Assembly: GCA_937873425.1 (NCBI GenBank)
Contig: CALMYE010000237.1
Span: forward strand, 1 to 55,494
DNA length: 55,494 nucleotides
Direction of reading: 5' to 3'
Origin: an uncultured Sphingopyxis sp.
GTDB taxonomy: Bacteria > Pseudomonadota > Alphaproteobacteria > Sphingomonadales > Sphingomonadaceae
A program made the position numbers and the translations under genes. The notes below the pieces were generated by a model. The model saw nothing but the letters and a program-made list of their open reading frames with translations, was not told the origin of the DNA and did no database searches. Shown one piece after another: positions 24,700 through 33,518 of the stretch; the first letter of the stretch is position 1, and each line of letters starts with the position of its first letter.

Positions 24700-25905
24700 T
24701 CAGGCCGGAATCTGGTTGAACGGCACGCCCTTGTCGGGGCGGTGATCCTGCGGCAGGCCGAGAATCTTCTCGGCGATGGTGTTGAGCAAGGTCTCGTCTG
24801 ACCCGCCCGCGATGCGCCCCGTGGGGGCGTTGATCCAGCTCGCCGTCCAGTCTTCCTTCTGCGAGGCGTGGTCGTCGTAGTGGAAGCCGCCCGACCCCTG
24901 CAGGTCGATCGCGAGTTCGGACAGTTTCTGGCGCGAGCGCACCGCGACCAGCTTGTTGAGCGAGCCTTCGGGGCCGGGCGTCATGCCCGCCTGCATCATC
25001 GCCATCGCGCGCGCAGTGATCGACTGGAGGCCGTTGCGCATCGCATAGTTGCGCGCGATCTGCTGGCGGATGCGGCCGTCCTTGATGGCGGGTTTGCCGT
25101 TGAGGCTGGTTTCTTTCGCCAGATCGACGAACAGGTCGAGGTGCGGGCCGAAACCCGCGCTGTCGGTCGCGACATAGCGTTCGATCATCAGCGTCGCGAT
25201 GGCGACCGCGAAGCCGCCGCCGACCGGCGACATGCGGTGATCGTCGCTGATCTTCACATCGTCGAAGAACACCTCGTTGACGTGGCTGTCGCCGCCGACG
25301 AGCTTGATCGGGCGCACGGTGACGCCCGGCGCCTTCATGTCGACCCAAAAGTAGGTGAGCCCCTTGTGCTTGGGCACATTGGGGTCGGTGCGCACGACGA
25401 TGACGCCATAGTCGCTATACTGCGCCCAGCTCGTCCAGACCTTCTGGCCGTTGATCTTCCAGCCGTTGCCGTCCTGCTCGGCGCGGGTGCGCAGCCCTGC
25501 GAGGTCGGAACCACCCGCGGGCTCGGAGAAGAGCTGGCACCAGATTTCCTCGCCCTTCAGCGCCTTGAGCACGCGGGTCTTCACGAAGTCCTTGTCGCTG
25601 CCGAACTGCATCAGCACCGGGATCGGCATGCCGAGCGAGATGCCGAAATAGAAGCTCGGGAAACCATGCTTCATCTCTTCGGTGTCGAAGGTCACCTTTT
25701 CGAGATGACCAAGGCCCTGGCCGCCATATTCGGTCGGCCAGTTGATCCCGGCATAGCCCGCGTCGAACTTGGCGCGCTGATATTGGCGGGCGAGCGCGAG
25801 GTCGTCGGCTTCGGACAGGCCCTTGCGCGCCTCCTTGCCATAGGTCGGCACCATCGAGCGCAGCCAGGCGTCGGCCTTGGCGCGATAGGCGGTGAGATCG
25901 CTCAT
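24700..25905 (-). CDS. acyl-CoA dehydrogenase, large subunit type (pair 1)
   Basis: A 401-residue flavoprotein. FAD/substrate blocks are CQLFSEPAGGSDLAGL near residue 123 and KINGQKVWTSWA near 150. At the C-terminus the usual catalytic EGT segment is replaced by RIAGGSDETLLN. Instead E242 in MIERY sits where isovaleryl-CoA dehydrogenase carries its base. Such subunits form heterotetramers with a smaller partner in steroid side-chain degradation (ChsE type). The partner gene overlaps by four bases at 25902-25905. Confidence 0.9.
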   Translation of the reverse strand: MSDLTAYRAKADAWLRSMVPTYGKEARKGLSEADDLALARQYQRAKFDAGYAGINWPTEYGGQGLGHLEKVTFDTEEMKHGFPSFYFGISLGMPIPVLMQFGSDKDFVKTRVLKALKGEEIWCQLFSEPAGGSDLAGLRTRAEQDGNGWKINGQKVWTSWAQYSDYGVIVVRTDPNVPKHKGLTYFWVDMKAPGVTVRPIKLVGGDSHVNEVFFDDVKISDDHRMSPVGGGFAVAIATLMIERYVATDSAGFGPHLDLFVDLAKETSLNGKPAIKDGRIRQQIARNYAMRNGLQSITARAMAMMQAGMTPGPEGSLNKLVAVRSRQKLSELAIDLQGSGGFHYDDHASQKEDWTASWINAPTGRIAGGSDETLLNTIAEKILGLPQDHRPDKGVPFNQIPA

Positions 25906-26996
25906 GCCGCTTCTCCCGTCAGGCGGTCGACGAGTATGTCTTCCCAGAACAGCAGATTGCCCTGCTCGATCGCGAGGCTGCGCGCGCGGCGCGTGTGGAG
26001 GTGGAGCCCCAGCTCCCAGGTCACGCCGATGCCGCCGTGGATCTGCACGCAGTCGCGCGATGCCGTGTCATAGGCCTCGGTCGCCGAGATGCGCGCGGCG
26101 GCGGCGGCGGTGACGAAATCGGCCTGGCCTTCGCGCGATGCCGCGTGGATGCAATTGGCGCGGGCGAGCTCGACGAGCCCGTAAAGCTCGGCGATGCGGT
26201 GCTTGATCGACTGGAAGGCGCCGATCGGCTGGCCGAAGGCGCGGCGGGTGACGGCATAGTCGCGCGCGACCTCCATCATCGCCTCGGCGCCGCCGGTCTG
26301 TTCGTGCGCGGTGATCACCGCCTGCAGGGCGAGGATGTGGAGCGCCGCGTCGCGCGCCGCCGCGCCGCCGACGAGCGTTTCGGATGGGGTCTGCGAAAAG
26401 ACGAGGTCGGCGAACAGCCGGCTGTTGTCGAAACTGTCGATCGCCTTGCGCTGGACACTCGCGAGATCGGCGACGACCAGCGCCGGCATGCCGGGACCGT
26501 TGGCGAACACCACGGCGATATCGGCGGCGAGTCCGCCCGAAACGCCGGTCGCCGTGCCGTCGAGCCGGTCGCCGGTCAGCGTTACCGCCGGACGGGCGGG
26601 CAGGGCGTCGGGGCCTGACGCGAAGGCGATGGCGCCGATCGTCTCGCCGCTGGCGAGGCCGGGGAGCCATTTCGCCTTCTGTTCGTCGGTGCCGTAAAGC
26701 TCGATCGCCTTGGCGGCGCCGAAGCTGGCGGTCAGAAAGGGCGCGCCGCTGAGGCTGCGGCCCGCCTGATGCGCGATCAGCCCCAGTTCGACGAGGCCGA
26801 GGTCGAGCCCGCCATAGGCTTCGGGAAGGGCGAGGGCGGTCCAGCCCTGTTCCTTCGCCGTCGTCCAGAAGCCCTCATGCCAGGCGCCGGTGGTTTCGAG
26901 CAGCGGTAGCAGCTCGTCCTTGTTCACCCGGGCTTCGAGCACGCGCCGCGATTCGGTCGCGATCGCCTGCTGCCCCTCGTCGTATAAGATCGACAT
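25902..26996 (-). CDS. acyl-CoA dehydrogenase, small subunit type (pair 1)
   Basis: A 364-residue acyl-CoA dehydrogenase-like subunit that lacks the middle FSEPAGGSD block of full enzymes. It keeps the C-terminal FAD-side region FGQPIGAFQSIKHR and the segment QIHGGIGVTWE. This shape is that of the second subunit of heteromeric steroid-type dehydrogenases, which supply the FAD site completion rather than the base. ATG at 26996 is chosen because the six residues upstream (MRTRRR) lack a ribosome site. It leads the operon that runs to the thiolase, and a palindrome lies 49 bases before its start. Confidence 0.9.
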   Translation of the reverse strand: MSILYDEGQQAIATESRRVLEARVNKDELLPLLETTGAWHEGFWTTAKEQGWTALALPEAYGGLDLGLVELGLIAHQAGRSLSGAPFLTASFGAAKAIELYGTDEQKAKWLPGLASGETIGAIAFASGPDALPARPAVTLTGDRLDGTATGVSGGLAADIAVVFANGPGMPALVVADLASVQRKAIDSFDNSRLFADLVFSQTPSETLVGGAAARDAALHILALQAVITAHEQTGGAEAMMEVARDYAVTRRAFGQPIGAFQSIKHRIAELYGLVELARANCIHAASREGQADFVTAAAAARISATEAYDTASRDCVQIHGGIGVTWELGLHLHTRRARSLAIEQGNLLFWEDILVDRLTGEAA

Positions 26997-27044
26997 GCGC
27001 CTTCGAGTCCTCACCCTTGGTCGTTGGAGTCCATCAACCGGACG

Positions 27045-27060
27045 TTGACGTAAACGTCAA
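27045..27060 (-). promoter_or_regulatory. LiuR-like palindrome before dehydrogenase pair 1
   Basis: TTGACGTAAACGTCAA has seven-base inverted arms (TTGACGT/ACGTCAA) around AA. It lies in the 82-base space between the crotonase gene stop and the dehydrogenase start at 26996, so it should act on the 26996-22625 operon. The form matches, from memory, operators of MerR-family LiuR regulators of branched-chain and fatty acyl degradation. It differs from the palindrome at the other promoters of this island. Confidence 0.7.
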
Positions 27061-27078
27061 GTAGAATTGACGCTACGG

Positions 27079-27879
27079 CTAGCGGACAGTGAATTTCTTG
27101 GCCTTGTCGGCCATCAGCGCGGCGCGGTCGACCTGCGGCACGCCGACGGGATTGCCGATCTGGCAATATTTGAGGCCCTGTTGCAGCGCGACCGAGCGCG
27201 GCAGGTCGAGCGACTGCCAGATCGCCTTGACCGATCCCGCGGTCGCGGCGGGCGGTTTGGCAGCAATCGTCGCAGCCAGTTCCGCGGCGCGCGGCCACAG
27301 ATCTTCGAGCGCGGTGATCTCGCTGACGAGGCCGATGCGCAGCGCGGTTCCCGCGCCGATCCGCTCGTCGTTGCCGAGCAGCACCATGCGCAGCACGTCG
27401 TGCAGCGGCATATGATAGGTCATGCCGATCGGTTCGAGCGCGCTCGTCATGCCATAGGTGACATGCGGGTCGAAGAAGGTCGCCTCTTCGGAGCAGATGA
27501 TGATGTCGCTTTCGTTGAGCCAGTAGAAGGCGCCGCCCGCCGCCATGCCGTGAACCGCGGCGATCACCGGCTTCCAGCAGTTCATCGACTTGGGGCCGAG
27601 ATAATTGCCGGGGTCCTCGCAGTGCCAGATATTCGCGAGATCGACGACCGCCTGACCGGGCTTCTGCGATTCCTTCACATCGACCCCGGTACACCAAGCC
27701 TTGCCCGGCGCGGCGCGCAGGACGCAGCAGTGGATATCGTCCTCCTGCCCGATCCACTTCCACAGATGCTCGAATTCGTTCATCATCCGCCTGGTGAAGC
27801 TGTTCATCGCTTCGGGGCGGTTGAGCGTGATCGTCGCGACATGGTCGGCGACATCGACGAGGATGGTTTCATATTGCAT
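27079..27879 (-). CDS. crotonase-family enoyl-CoA hydratase
   Basis: A 266-residue crotonase. The oxyanion loops are AWCTGVDVKES near residue 60 and VHGMAAGGAFYWLNESDIII near residue 107. The canonical Glu of the second block is not present (GGAFYWLNESD) and the usual position after it carries FFDPHVTYGMTSALEP, with a candidate Glu. Chemistry other than straight hydration is possible. Its start codon at 27879 faces the acyl-CoA dehydrogenase gene at 27969, and the shared operator motif lies between them. GGAGGGG precedes the ATG. Confidence 0.85.
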   Translation of the reverse strand: MQYETILVDVADHVATITLNRPEAMNSFTRRMMNEFEHLWKWIGQEDDIHCCVLRAAPGKAWCTGVDVKESQKPGQAVVDLANIWHCEDPGNYLGPKSMNCWKPVIAAVHGMAAGGAFYWLNESDIIICSEEATFFDPHVTYGMTSALEPIGMTYHMPLHDVLRMVLLGNDERIGAGTALRIGLVSEITALEDLWPRAAELAATIAAKPPAATAGSVKAIWQSLDLPRSVALQQGLKYCQIGNPVGVPQVDRAALMADKAKKFTVR

Positions 27880-27913
27880 GGCCAGCTTCCCCTCCGGGCG
27901 TTTGTCATGGTTG

Positions 27914-27929
27914 ACCTAGTTATACAACT
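27914..27929. promoter_or_regulatory. shared operator motif, site 1
   Basis: ACCTAGTTATACAACT; the core AGTTATACAACT differs by one base from the perfect palindrome found at sites 2 and 4. It lies between the divergent starts at 27879 and 27969. A TTGACC...TATGAC pair, 27911-27916 and 27933-27938, with a 16-base gap surrounds it, so a bound protein would block that promoter. Confidence 0.75.
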
Positions 27930-27968
27930 CGCTATGACATGGATCGCAACATCAGGGCAAGGGCTGCG

Positions 27969-29060
27969 ATGAATTTCGACCTCAGCGATGAACAGAAAAT
28001 GCTCGGCGAGCAAGCCCGCGCGCTGCTTTCGGACCTGTCGTCCTTCGACCGGCTGCGTAGCCTGATCGATTCGGGCGCCGAATGGGACGAGCCGCTGTGG
28101 CGCGCGCTCGCCGACATGGGCTTTCTGGGCGCGGCGATTCCCGAGGCGCATGGCGGGCTCGGGCTCGGCGCGCTCGACCTCGGCGTGATCATGGAGGCGC
28201 TGGGCGGCGCCAATGCCGCGGTGCCCTTCATGAGTTCGATCGTGCTCGGCGCTGAAGCGATCCGGCTGGCGGGCAGCGAGGCACAGAAGGCGGCATGGCT
28301 GCCGAAGCTGGCGAGCGGCGAGGCGGTGGCGACCTTTGCCTATGCCGAGGGACCGGGGCCGGTGTTCGCGAGCGGCGCGAAGCTCGACGGTGGTAAGCTG
28401 AACGGTGCCAAGTCACCGGTCGCCGACGCGGGCATCGCCGACATCGCGGTGGTGCTGGTTTCGGGCGGCGGCTTCGCGCTCGTCGAACTCGACCAGCCCG
28501 GCATTACGCGCACGAAGCTCGACAGCTTCGACCAGCTTCGCCCGCATTACCGGCTCGATTTCGCCGATGCCGCCGCCGAGTCGATGCCGGGCGCGGGCAA
28601 GCTCGACCGGCTGATCGACCAGGCGGCGGTGCAGGCGGCGTTCGAGGCCGTGGGCGCTGCTGAAGCCTGCCTCCACATGGCGCGCGACTATGCGATGGAG
28701 CGGCAGATTTTCGGGCGCCCGCTCGCCGGCTATCAGGCGATCAAGCACAAGCTCGCCGATGTCGCGGTGGCGACCGAATTGGCGCGCTCGAACGCCTATT
28801 ATGGCGGCTGGGCGGCCGAATCCTCGCCCGACGATCTGCCCGCGGCGGCGGCGGCGGCGCGGCTTTCGGGGATCAAATGTCTCGAGATGGCGGCGCGCGA
28901 GAATCTGCAGGTGCATGGCGGCATCGGCTATACCTTCGAGGCGAACTGCCATTTCTATTACCGGCGCGAACGGATGCTCGCCGTGCATCTCGGCGGGCGG
29001 GGCTATTGGGCCGACCGGCTGCTGAACGCGCAACCGGGCAGTCAGGCGAAGGCGGCGTAG
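27969..29060 (+). CDS. acyl-CoA dehydrogenase, small subunit type (pair 2)
   Basis: A 363-residue subunit beginning MNFDLSDEQKMLGEQ. It lacks the FSEPAGGSD block and keeps FGRPLAGYQAIKHKLAD near residue 250 and QVHGGIGYTFEANCHFYYRR near 315, the pattern of the partner chain in heteromeric dehydrogenases. ATG at 27969 is used; an upstream start at 27939 would add ten poorly conserved residues. The stop is one base before the ATG of the large subunit, so the two should be made together. Control is expected from the palindrome 40 bases upstream. Confidence 0.9.
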   Translation: MNFDLSDEQKMLGEQARALLSDLSSFDRLRSLIDSGAEWDEPLWRALADMGFLGAAIPEAHGGLGLGALDLGVIMEALGGANAAVPFMSSIVLGAEAIRLAGSEAQKAAWLPKLASGEAVATFAYAEGPGPVFASGAKLDGGKLNGAKSPVADAGIADIAVVLVSGGGFALVELDQPGITRTKLDSFDQLRPHYRLDFADAAAESMPGAGKLDRLIDQAAVQAAFEAVGAAEACLHMARDYAMERQIFGRPLAGYQAIKHKLADVAVATELARSNAYYGGWAAESSPDDLPAAAAAARLSGIKCLEMAARENLQVHGGIGYTFEANCHFYYRRERMLAVHLGGRGYWADRLLNAQPGSQAKAA

Positions 29061-29061
29061 G

Positions 29062-30285
29062 ATGGATTTCAATGACAGCCCCGAGGAAGCCGCCTTCCGC
29101 GCCGAAGCGCGCGCATGGCTCGCGGCGCACGCCCCTGCGCACGAACTGCCGGCGGGCGTTGCCATGCCCGACACCGAAGAGGCCGATCGCGGCCGCGCCT
29201 GGATGCGCGAGCTTTACGCGGGCGGCTGGTCGGGCCTGACCTTCCCGAAGGCGCTCGGCGGGCGCGGCGCGTCGGGGATCGAGGCGGTGATCTTTGCCGA
29301 GGAGGAAGGGAAATATCGCCTTCCCAAGGGACCCTTCACCTCGATCGGCACCGGCATGGCGCTGCCCGTCATCGCGAAGCACGGCAATGACGAGCAGAAG
29401 GCGCGCTTCATCGAAGCGACGCTGAAGGGCGACATCACCTGGTGCCAGCTTTTCTCCGAGCCCGCCGCCGGGTCCGACCTCGCCGGACTGCGGACCAAGG
29501 CGGTGCGTGCGGACGATGGGTCGGGCGACTGGATCGTCAACGGGCAGAAGGTCTGGTCGAGCTGGGCGCATCTGACCGACTGGGGCATCCTCGTCGTGCG
29601 CACCGACCCGACCGTGCCCAAGCACAAGGGGCTGACCTTCTTCGTCGTCGACATGAAGACGCCGGGGATCGAGACGCGCCCGATCCGCCAGATTTCGGGC
29701 GCGAGCGAGTTCAACGAGACCTTCCTGACCGACGTGCGCATTCCCGATGCCAACCGCCTCGGCGCCGAGGGCGAGGGCTGGGCGTGCTGCATGACGGTGC
29801 TGATGGGCGAGCGGCTGGGGTCGGGCGCGCATCGCAGCGGGATCGAGCCGCTGATCGACTATGCCGCCGCGACCCCCGACGGCCACGGCGGGACGATGCT
29901 CGACGATCGTTCGATCCGCCAGCAACTCGCCGAAGCACTGGCCGAGGAGCAGGGTGAGCGCTTCTTTCAGGCGCGGCTGCGCACCATGGTGTCGAAGGGC
30001 GAGAATCCCGGTGCGCTCGCGGGGATGGTCAAGCTGGCCTATGCGGCGCGCTATCAGAAGACCAACGGCCTGGCGCTGGAGCTGCGCGGGCTGGCCGGGA
30101 TAGCGCCCGAGGCGGGCGATACCGCGACCGGCGACGTGCAGTATGATTACATCTATTCGACCGTGATGCGTATCGCGGGCGGTGCCGACGAGGTTCTGCT
30201 CAACCAGATCGCCGAACGCGTGCTGGGGATGCCCGGCGAAGTGCGGATGGACAAGGATGTGCCGTTCGAGAAATTGAAGGGGTGA
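29062..30285 (+). CDS. acyl-CoA dehydrogenase, large subunit type (pair 2)
   Basis: A 407-residue flavoprotein with CQLFSEPAAGSDLAGL near residue 128 and IVNGQKVWSSWAHLTD near 158. As in pair 1 the C-terminus has MRIAGGADEVLLNQIAERVLG with Ala where SCAD-type enzymes have the base, and E250 in MGERLGSGAH is the likely base by analogy with isovaleryl-CoA dehydrogenase. It should form an alpha2beta2 enzyme with the preceding gene product. Proposed role is alpha,beta-desaturation of a bulky acyl-CoA. Confidence 0.9.
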   Translation: MDFNDSPEEAAFRAEARAWLAAHAPAHELPAGVAMPDTEEADRGRAWMRELYAGGWSGLTFPKALGGRGASGIEAVIFAEEEGKYRLPKGPFTSIGTGMALPVIAKHGNDEQKARFIEATLKGDITWCQLFSEPAAGSDLAGLRTKAVRADDGSGDWIVNGQKVWSSWAHLTDWGILVVRTDPTVPKHKGLTFFVVDMKTPGIETRPIRQISGASEFNETFLTDVRIPDANRLGAEGEGWACCMTVLMGERLGSGAHRSGIEPLIDYAAATPDGHGGTMLDDRSIRQQLAEALAEEQGERFFQARLRTMVSKGENPGALAGMVKLAYAARYQKTNGLALELRGLAGIAPEAGDTATGDVQYDYIYSTVMRIAGGADEVLLNQIAERVLGMPGEVRMDKDVPFEKLKG

Positions 30286-30296
30286 GCCGTTCTTAG

Positions 30297-30421
30297 CCCC
30301 TCCCCTTCAGGGGAGGGGTTGGGGTGGGGGCCAGCGAGATAACGCAAGGCCGACGGCCCCACCCGCTGCGACTAAGCCAGCAAGCTGGCAAGTCTCGCTG
30401 CCCTCCCCTGAAGGGGAGGGA
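30297..30421. repeat. large composite stem-loop repeat (family E), copy 2
   Basis: Hairpins CCCCTCCCCTTCAGGGGAGGGG at the left and its counterpart at the right bracket an inner part with CGCTGCGACTAAGCCAGCAAG and GCAAGTCTCGCTGCC in the opposite orientation to copy 1. It fills the space between two convergent genes (stops at 30285 and 30427) and could end transcription from both sides. Confidence 0.85.
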
Positions 30422-30426
30422 TTAAA

Positions 30427-31917
30427 TCAAGCCGCCCGCCGCCGCGCTTCCGCGGCCTTCGCCAGCGGTTCCGCCAGCTCCTTCTTCAATATCTTCCCGT
30501 TCGGGTTGAGCGGCATCGTGTCCAGCACCACCAGCGTGCGCGGCACCTTGTTGTCGGCGAGATGCTGCTTGCAGAAGGCGAGGATGTCGTCGGCGCTCGC
30601 TTCGCCGCATCCGGGGCGCAGCGTCACCGCCGCCGCGATGTCCTCGCCCAGCACCTCGTGCGGCACCCCGACGACCGCCGCCTGCTGCACCGCCGGGTGC
30701 AGGTGCAGCGCGGTCTCGATCTCCAGCGGGGTGATGTTGTAGCCGCCGCGGATGATCAACTCCTTCGACCGGCCGGCCATGATCAGGTCGCCGTCGGCAT
30801 CGACGAAACCGAGGTCGCCGGTCTTGGTCCAGCCGCCCTTGAAGCTTTCCGCGGTCGCTTGCGCGTCGTTCCAGTAGCGGCGCGGATGTTTCTGCCAACC
30901 ATAGATTTCGCCGACGACACCGGCTTCGGTGACGACATTCCCCGCCTCGTCGCGGATTTGCATGTGCGGCGGCAGCTTGCCGACGCAGCCGGGTTTCATC
31001 ACCTGCGCCTGGCTGGAGGTGCCGAGCCCGACGCCGCCCTCCGACATGCCATAGCTGTTGCGGATGCGCAGGTGCGGCCAGAGTTCCGCCGCGCGCTTCA
31101 CCGAATCGTGCGGCAGCGGCGCGGTGCCGGTCATCAGATATTTGACGTCGGCGAGGTCGTAGTTGCCGGCCTCGGGATGATCGAGGATCAGGCGGAGCAT
31201 CGACGGCACCAGATAGATGAGGTTGGGCTTCTTCTCCGCCGCCAGTTCCAGAAAGCCCTTCGGGTCGAATTTCGGCTGGGTGATCGCGGTTGCGCCGCCG
31301 CGCGCGGGCAGCATGACGATGCCGATATTGCCGCCCGACCCGGTCAGCGGCAGCGCGCTGAGCGTCGAACGCGACCGGTCCATGTTGCGCCCGGTGACGT
31401 TCGTCATCAGGTCGGGGTGCGACACGACGACGCCCTTGATCTTGCCCGTCGTCCCCGAGGTGCCGAGGATTTCGGCATCGGCGTTCGGATCGAGGCTCGC
31501 CTGATCGGGCAGCGCGGCGATGTCGCGCGGCATGGCCTCGGCGTGCCAGCAGCCCGCGAGGTCGAGGTCCTTCACCAGATCGGGCGCGTCGGTGATGCAG
31601 AAGCGTGGTTCGCACAGCGCCGCATAATCGGCGATTTCCCTAGGGTTGAGCCGCGTGTTGATCGGGCAGGCGATGCCGCCCGCGCGGAACACGGCGAACA
31701 CCGCGATCGCCATTTCGACCGCATGCGCGTTGCTGATCGGCAGGAAGACGCGGTCGCCCGGAACGAGCCCTGCCGCCGCCAGCCCGCCGCCCACCTCGTC
31801 GGCCTCGCGGTCCCATTCCGCGAAGCTGATCTGCCGCCTGATATCGTCGTGCGCGATGTCGTCGGCCTGGTGGCTGGCGCGCACCTTCAGCGCATCGCTG
31901 ATGCGGCGAACTTGCAT
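30427..31917 (-). CDS. AMP-forming acyl-CoA ligase
   Basis: A 496-residue adenylate-forming enzyme that activates a carboxylic acid to its CoA thioester. The P-loop LGTSGTTGKIKG lies near residue 155, the A5 region NSYGMSEGGVGLG near 290, the hinge TGDLGFVDADGDLIMAGR near 370, and the catalytic Lys region LNPNGKILKKEL near 475. ATG at 31917 with AAGGGGAT upstream is preferred over the GTG at 31941, which lacks a ribosome site. It is divergent from the MaoC-like gene across operator site 2. The substrate is unknown. Confidence 0.9.
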   Translation of the reverse strand: MQVRRISDALKVRASHQADDIAHDDIRRQISFAEWDREADEVGGGLAAAGLVPGDRVFLPISNAHAVEMAIAVFAVFRAGGIACPINTRLNPREIADYAALCEPRFCITDAPDLVKDLDLAGCWHAEAMPRDIAALPDQASLDPNADAEILGTSGTTGKIKGVVVSHPDLMTNVTGRNMDRSRSTLSALPLTGSGGNIGIVMLPARGGATAITQPKFDPKGFLELAAEKKPNLIYLVPSMLRLILDHPEAGNYDLADVKYLMTGTAPLPHDSVKRAAELWPHLRIRNSYGMSEGGVGLGTSSQAQVMKPGCVGKLPPHMQIRDEAGNVVTEAGVVGEIYGWQKHPRRYWNDAQATAESFKGGWTKTGDLGFVDADGDLIMAGRSKELIIRGGYNITPLEIETALHLHPAVQQAAVVGVPHEVLGEDIAAAVTLRPGCGEASADDILAFCKQHLADNKVPRTLVVLDTMPLNPNGKILKKELAEPLAKAAEARRRAA

Positions 31918-31956
31918 TACGGCTTTATCCCCTTGCGTCACTGTTGAGCATGTATT

Positions 31957-31972
31957 ACCTAGTTATATAACT
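31957..31972. promoter_or_regulatory. shared operator motif, site 2 (perfect core)
   Basis: ACCTAGTTATATAACT with a perfect 12-base palindromic core, AGTTATATAACT, at 31961-31972. It lies between divergent genes starting at 31917 and 31992, only 20 bases before the MaoC-like ATG. A possible -35 (TTGAGC, 31944-31949) sits 16 bases before TATAAC inside the core, so the core may overlap a -10 element. Confidence 0.8.
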
Positions 31973-31991
31973 CGTGACAAGGGAGATAGTG

Positions 31992-33278
31992 ATGGCCGAG
32001 GCGAAAAGCGACATCAAGCAGAGCGATGAGTGGCAAAAGGCCGTCGCTTACGAAATCACGGACGAGGATATCGAGCGGCAACGCAAGCTGCTCGGTTTCG
32101 ACCAGCCGGCGAAGACGCGCGAATATACCACCACCGCGACCGAGGATAATATCCGCAACTTCGCGCACGGTATGGGCGACGACAAGCCGCTCTACACCGA
32201 CCCCAATTATGCGAGGAAGACCCGCTGGGGCAGCGTGATCGCGCCCGGCATGATGGCGGGGATCATCAACAAGCCGCTGAAGGGCGATCCGGTCCCCGAC
32301 GAGATCAAGGCGCTGAAGAAGAGCCTGTTCAAGGGCATCCATGTCTTCGTTTCGGGATCGCAGTGGGATTTCTATCGCCCGATCTTTCCCGGCGACATCA
32401 TCTACAGCTTCAACGGCGACGAATCCTGCGAGGTGAAGCAGTCGGAATTCGCGGGACGGTCGGTCATCGGCGTGCGCCGCGACGTGAAATTCAACCAGCG
32501 CGGCGAGGTCGTCGCGGTCTATCGCATCCTGCGCGTCCTTACCGAGCGCAAGACGGCGGTCAAGAAGGGCAAATATTCGGCGATCGAGCCCGCCACCTAT
32601 ACCGACGAGGAAATGCAGGCGATCGAGGACATCTATGCCGCCGAACGCGTCCAGGGCGCCGAGAAGCGCTGGTTCGAAAAGGTCGAGAAGGGCGATTCGC
32701 TGGGGCTTCAGGCGAAAGGCCCGCTGACCGTCACCGATGTGATCTGTTTCCACGCCGGCGGTTACGGCTTCGTGCCCTATGCGCCGACCGCCAACCGGCT
32801 CGCGCACAAGAACCGCCAGCGCATCCCCGCCTTCTACGTCAAGAACGAGCATGGCATCCCCGACGTCGCGCAGCGGCTGCACTGGGACCCGACCTGGGCG
32901 CAGGCGATCGGCAATCCGATGGCCTATGACTATGGCGTGATGCGCGAGAATTTCCTGTGGCAGTATCTGACCGACTGGGCCGGCGATGATGCGGTCATCA
33001 CCCACATCCACGACGAGGTCCGCAAGTTCAACTATATGGGCGACGTCCAGCGCGTGACCGGCGAGGTGCTCGCGAAGCGCAAGGACGGCAGGCAGAGCCT
33101 GGTCGATGTCGCGGTCAAGTTCACCAACCAGCGCGACGAGGAAACGGTGCGCGCCACCGCGACCATCGCGCTGCCGAGCGAAGAGCGCCCGCTGCCGCTC
33201 TATCCGGAGGTTCCCGAGGAGCTGGCGGAAAAGGCGGTGCGCATGCTGGCGCGCCACCGCGAGCTCGGCGGGGATTGA
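31992..33278 (+). CDS. two-domain MaoC-like (R)-enoyl-CoA hydratase
   Basis: A 428-residue protein with two hot-dog folds. The N-terminal half (residues about 20-190) is FAS1-dehydratase-like, with TTTATEDNIRNFAHGMGDDKPLY and WGSVIAPGMMAG. The C-terminal half has KGPLTVTDVICFHAGG near residue 245 and ends in a thioesterase/dehydratase-like strand set. Full-length two-domain forms hydrate bulky enoyl-CoAs such as steroid side-chain intermediates (ChsH-type function is split over two chains in mycobacteria). The ATG at 31992 follows AAGGGAGAT; an upstream GTG at 31974 overlaps the operator and is unlikely. Confidence 0.85.
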   Translation: MAEAKSDIKQSDEWQKAVAYEITDEDIERQRKLLGFDQPAKTREYTTTATEDNIRNFAHGMGDDKPLYTDPNYARKTRWGSVIAPGMMAGIINKPLKGDPVPDEIKALKKSLFKGIHVFVSGSQWDFYRPIFPGDIIYSFNGDESCEVKQSEFAGRSVIGVRRDVKFNQRGEVVAVYRILRVLTERKTAVKKGKYSAIEPATYTDEEMQAIEDIYAAERVQGAEKRWFEKVEKGDSLGLQAKGPLTVTDVICFHAGGYGFVPYAPTANRLAHKNRQRIPAFYVKNEHGIPDVAQRLHWDPTWAQAIGNPMAYDYGVMRENFLWQYLTDWAGDDAVITHIHDEVRKFNYMGDVQRVTGEVLAKRKDGRQSLVDVAVKFTNQRDEETVRATATIALPSEERPLPLYPEVPEELAEKAVRMLARHRELGGD

Positions 33279-33296
33279 GGACAGGCGTGCGCCAAG

Positions 33297-33461
33297 CCCC
33301 TCCTCTTCAGAGGAGGGGCCTGCGAGACTTGGCAGCTTGCTGCCTAGTCGCAGCGGGGTGGTGGACGAGGCGGGGCGCGTGTCTTCGGGCACCACCCCGC
33401 TGCGACTAGGTCCGGCTGATGCCGAACCAAGTCTCGCTGCCCCTCCTCTGAAGAGGAGGGG
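33297..33461. repeat. large composite stem-loop repeat (family E), copy 3
   Basis: A 165-base element with CCCCTCCTCTTCAGAGGAGGGG at both ends and the inner GCGAGACTTGGCAGCTTGC / CTAGTCGCAGCGGGGTGGTG set on both arms in inverted order. It lies inside what would otherwise be one operon, between the MaoC-like gene and the first crotonase gene, so downstream genes may have reduced or separate expression. Confidence 0.85.
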
Positions 33462-33518
33462 TTGAGCGGAGGCGGCCGCAGTCCCAAAGCGGACGTCCGC
33501 GATTGCCGGGGAGGAATG

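Noticed and set aside
27911-27938. Site 1 read as a standard FadR/GntR box (TNGTNNNACNA)
   Set aside because: Site 1 alone fits that pattern; the two perfect copies at 31961 and 44331 do not, so the even-length palindrome is the better common description.
31974-31991. GTG at 31974 as start of the MaoC-like gene
   Set aside because: It lies directly against the operator core and has no ribosome site, while ATG 31992 follows AAGGGAGAT.
16704-33461. Regularly recurring GC-rich palindromes considered as CRISPR
   Set aside because: Copies are many kilobases apart, are self-complementary over their length, and have no unique spacers of constant size.
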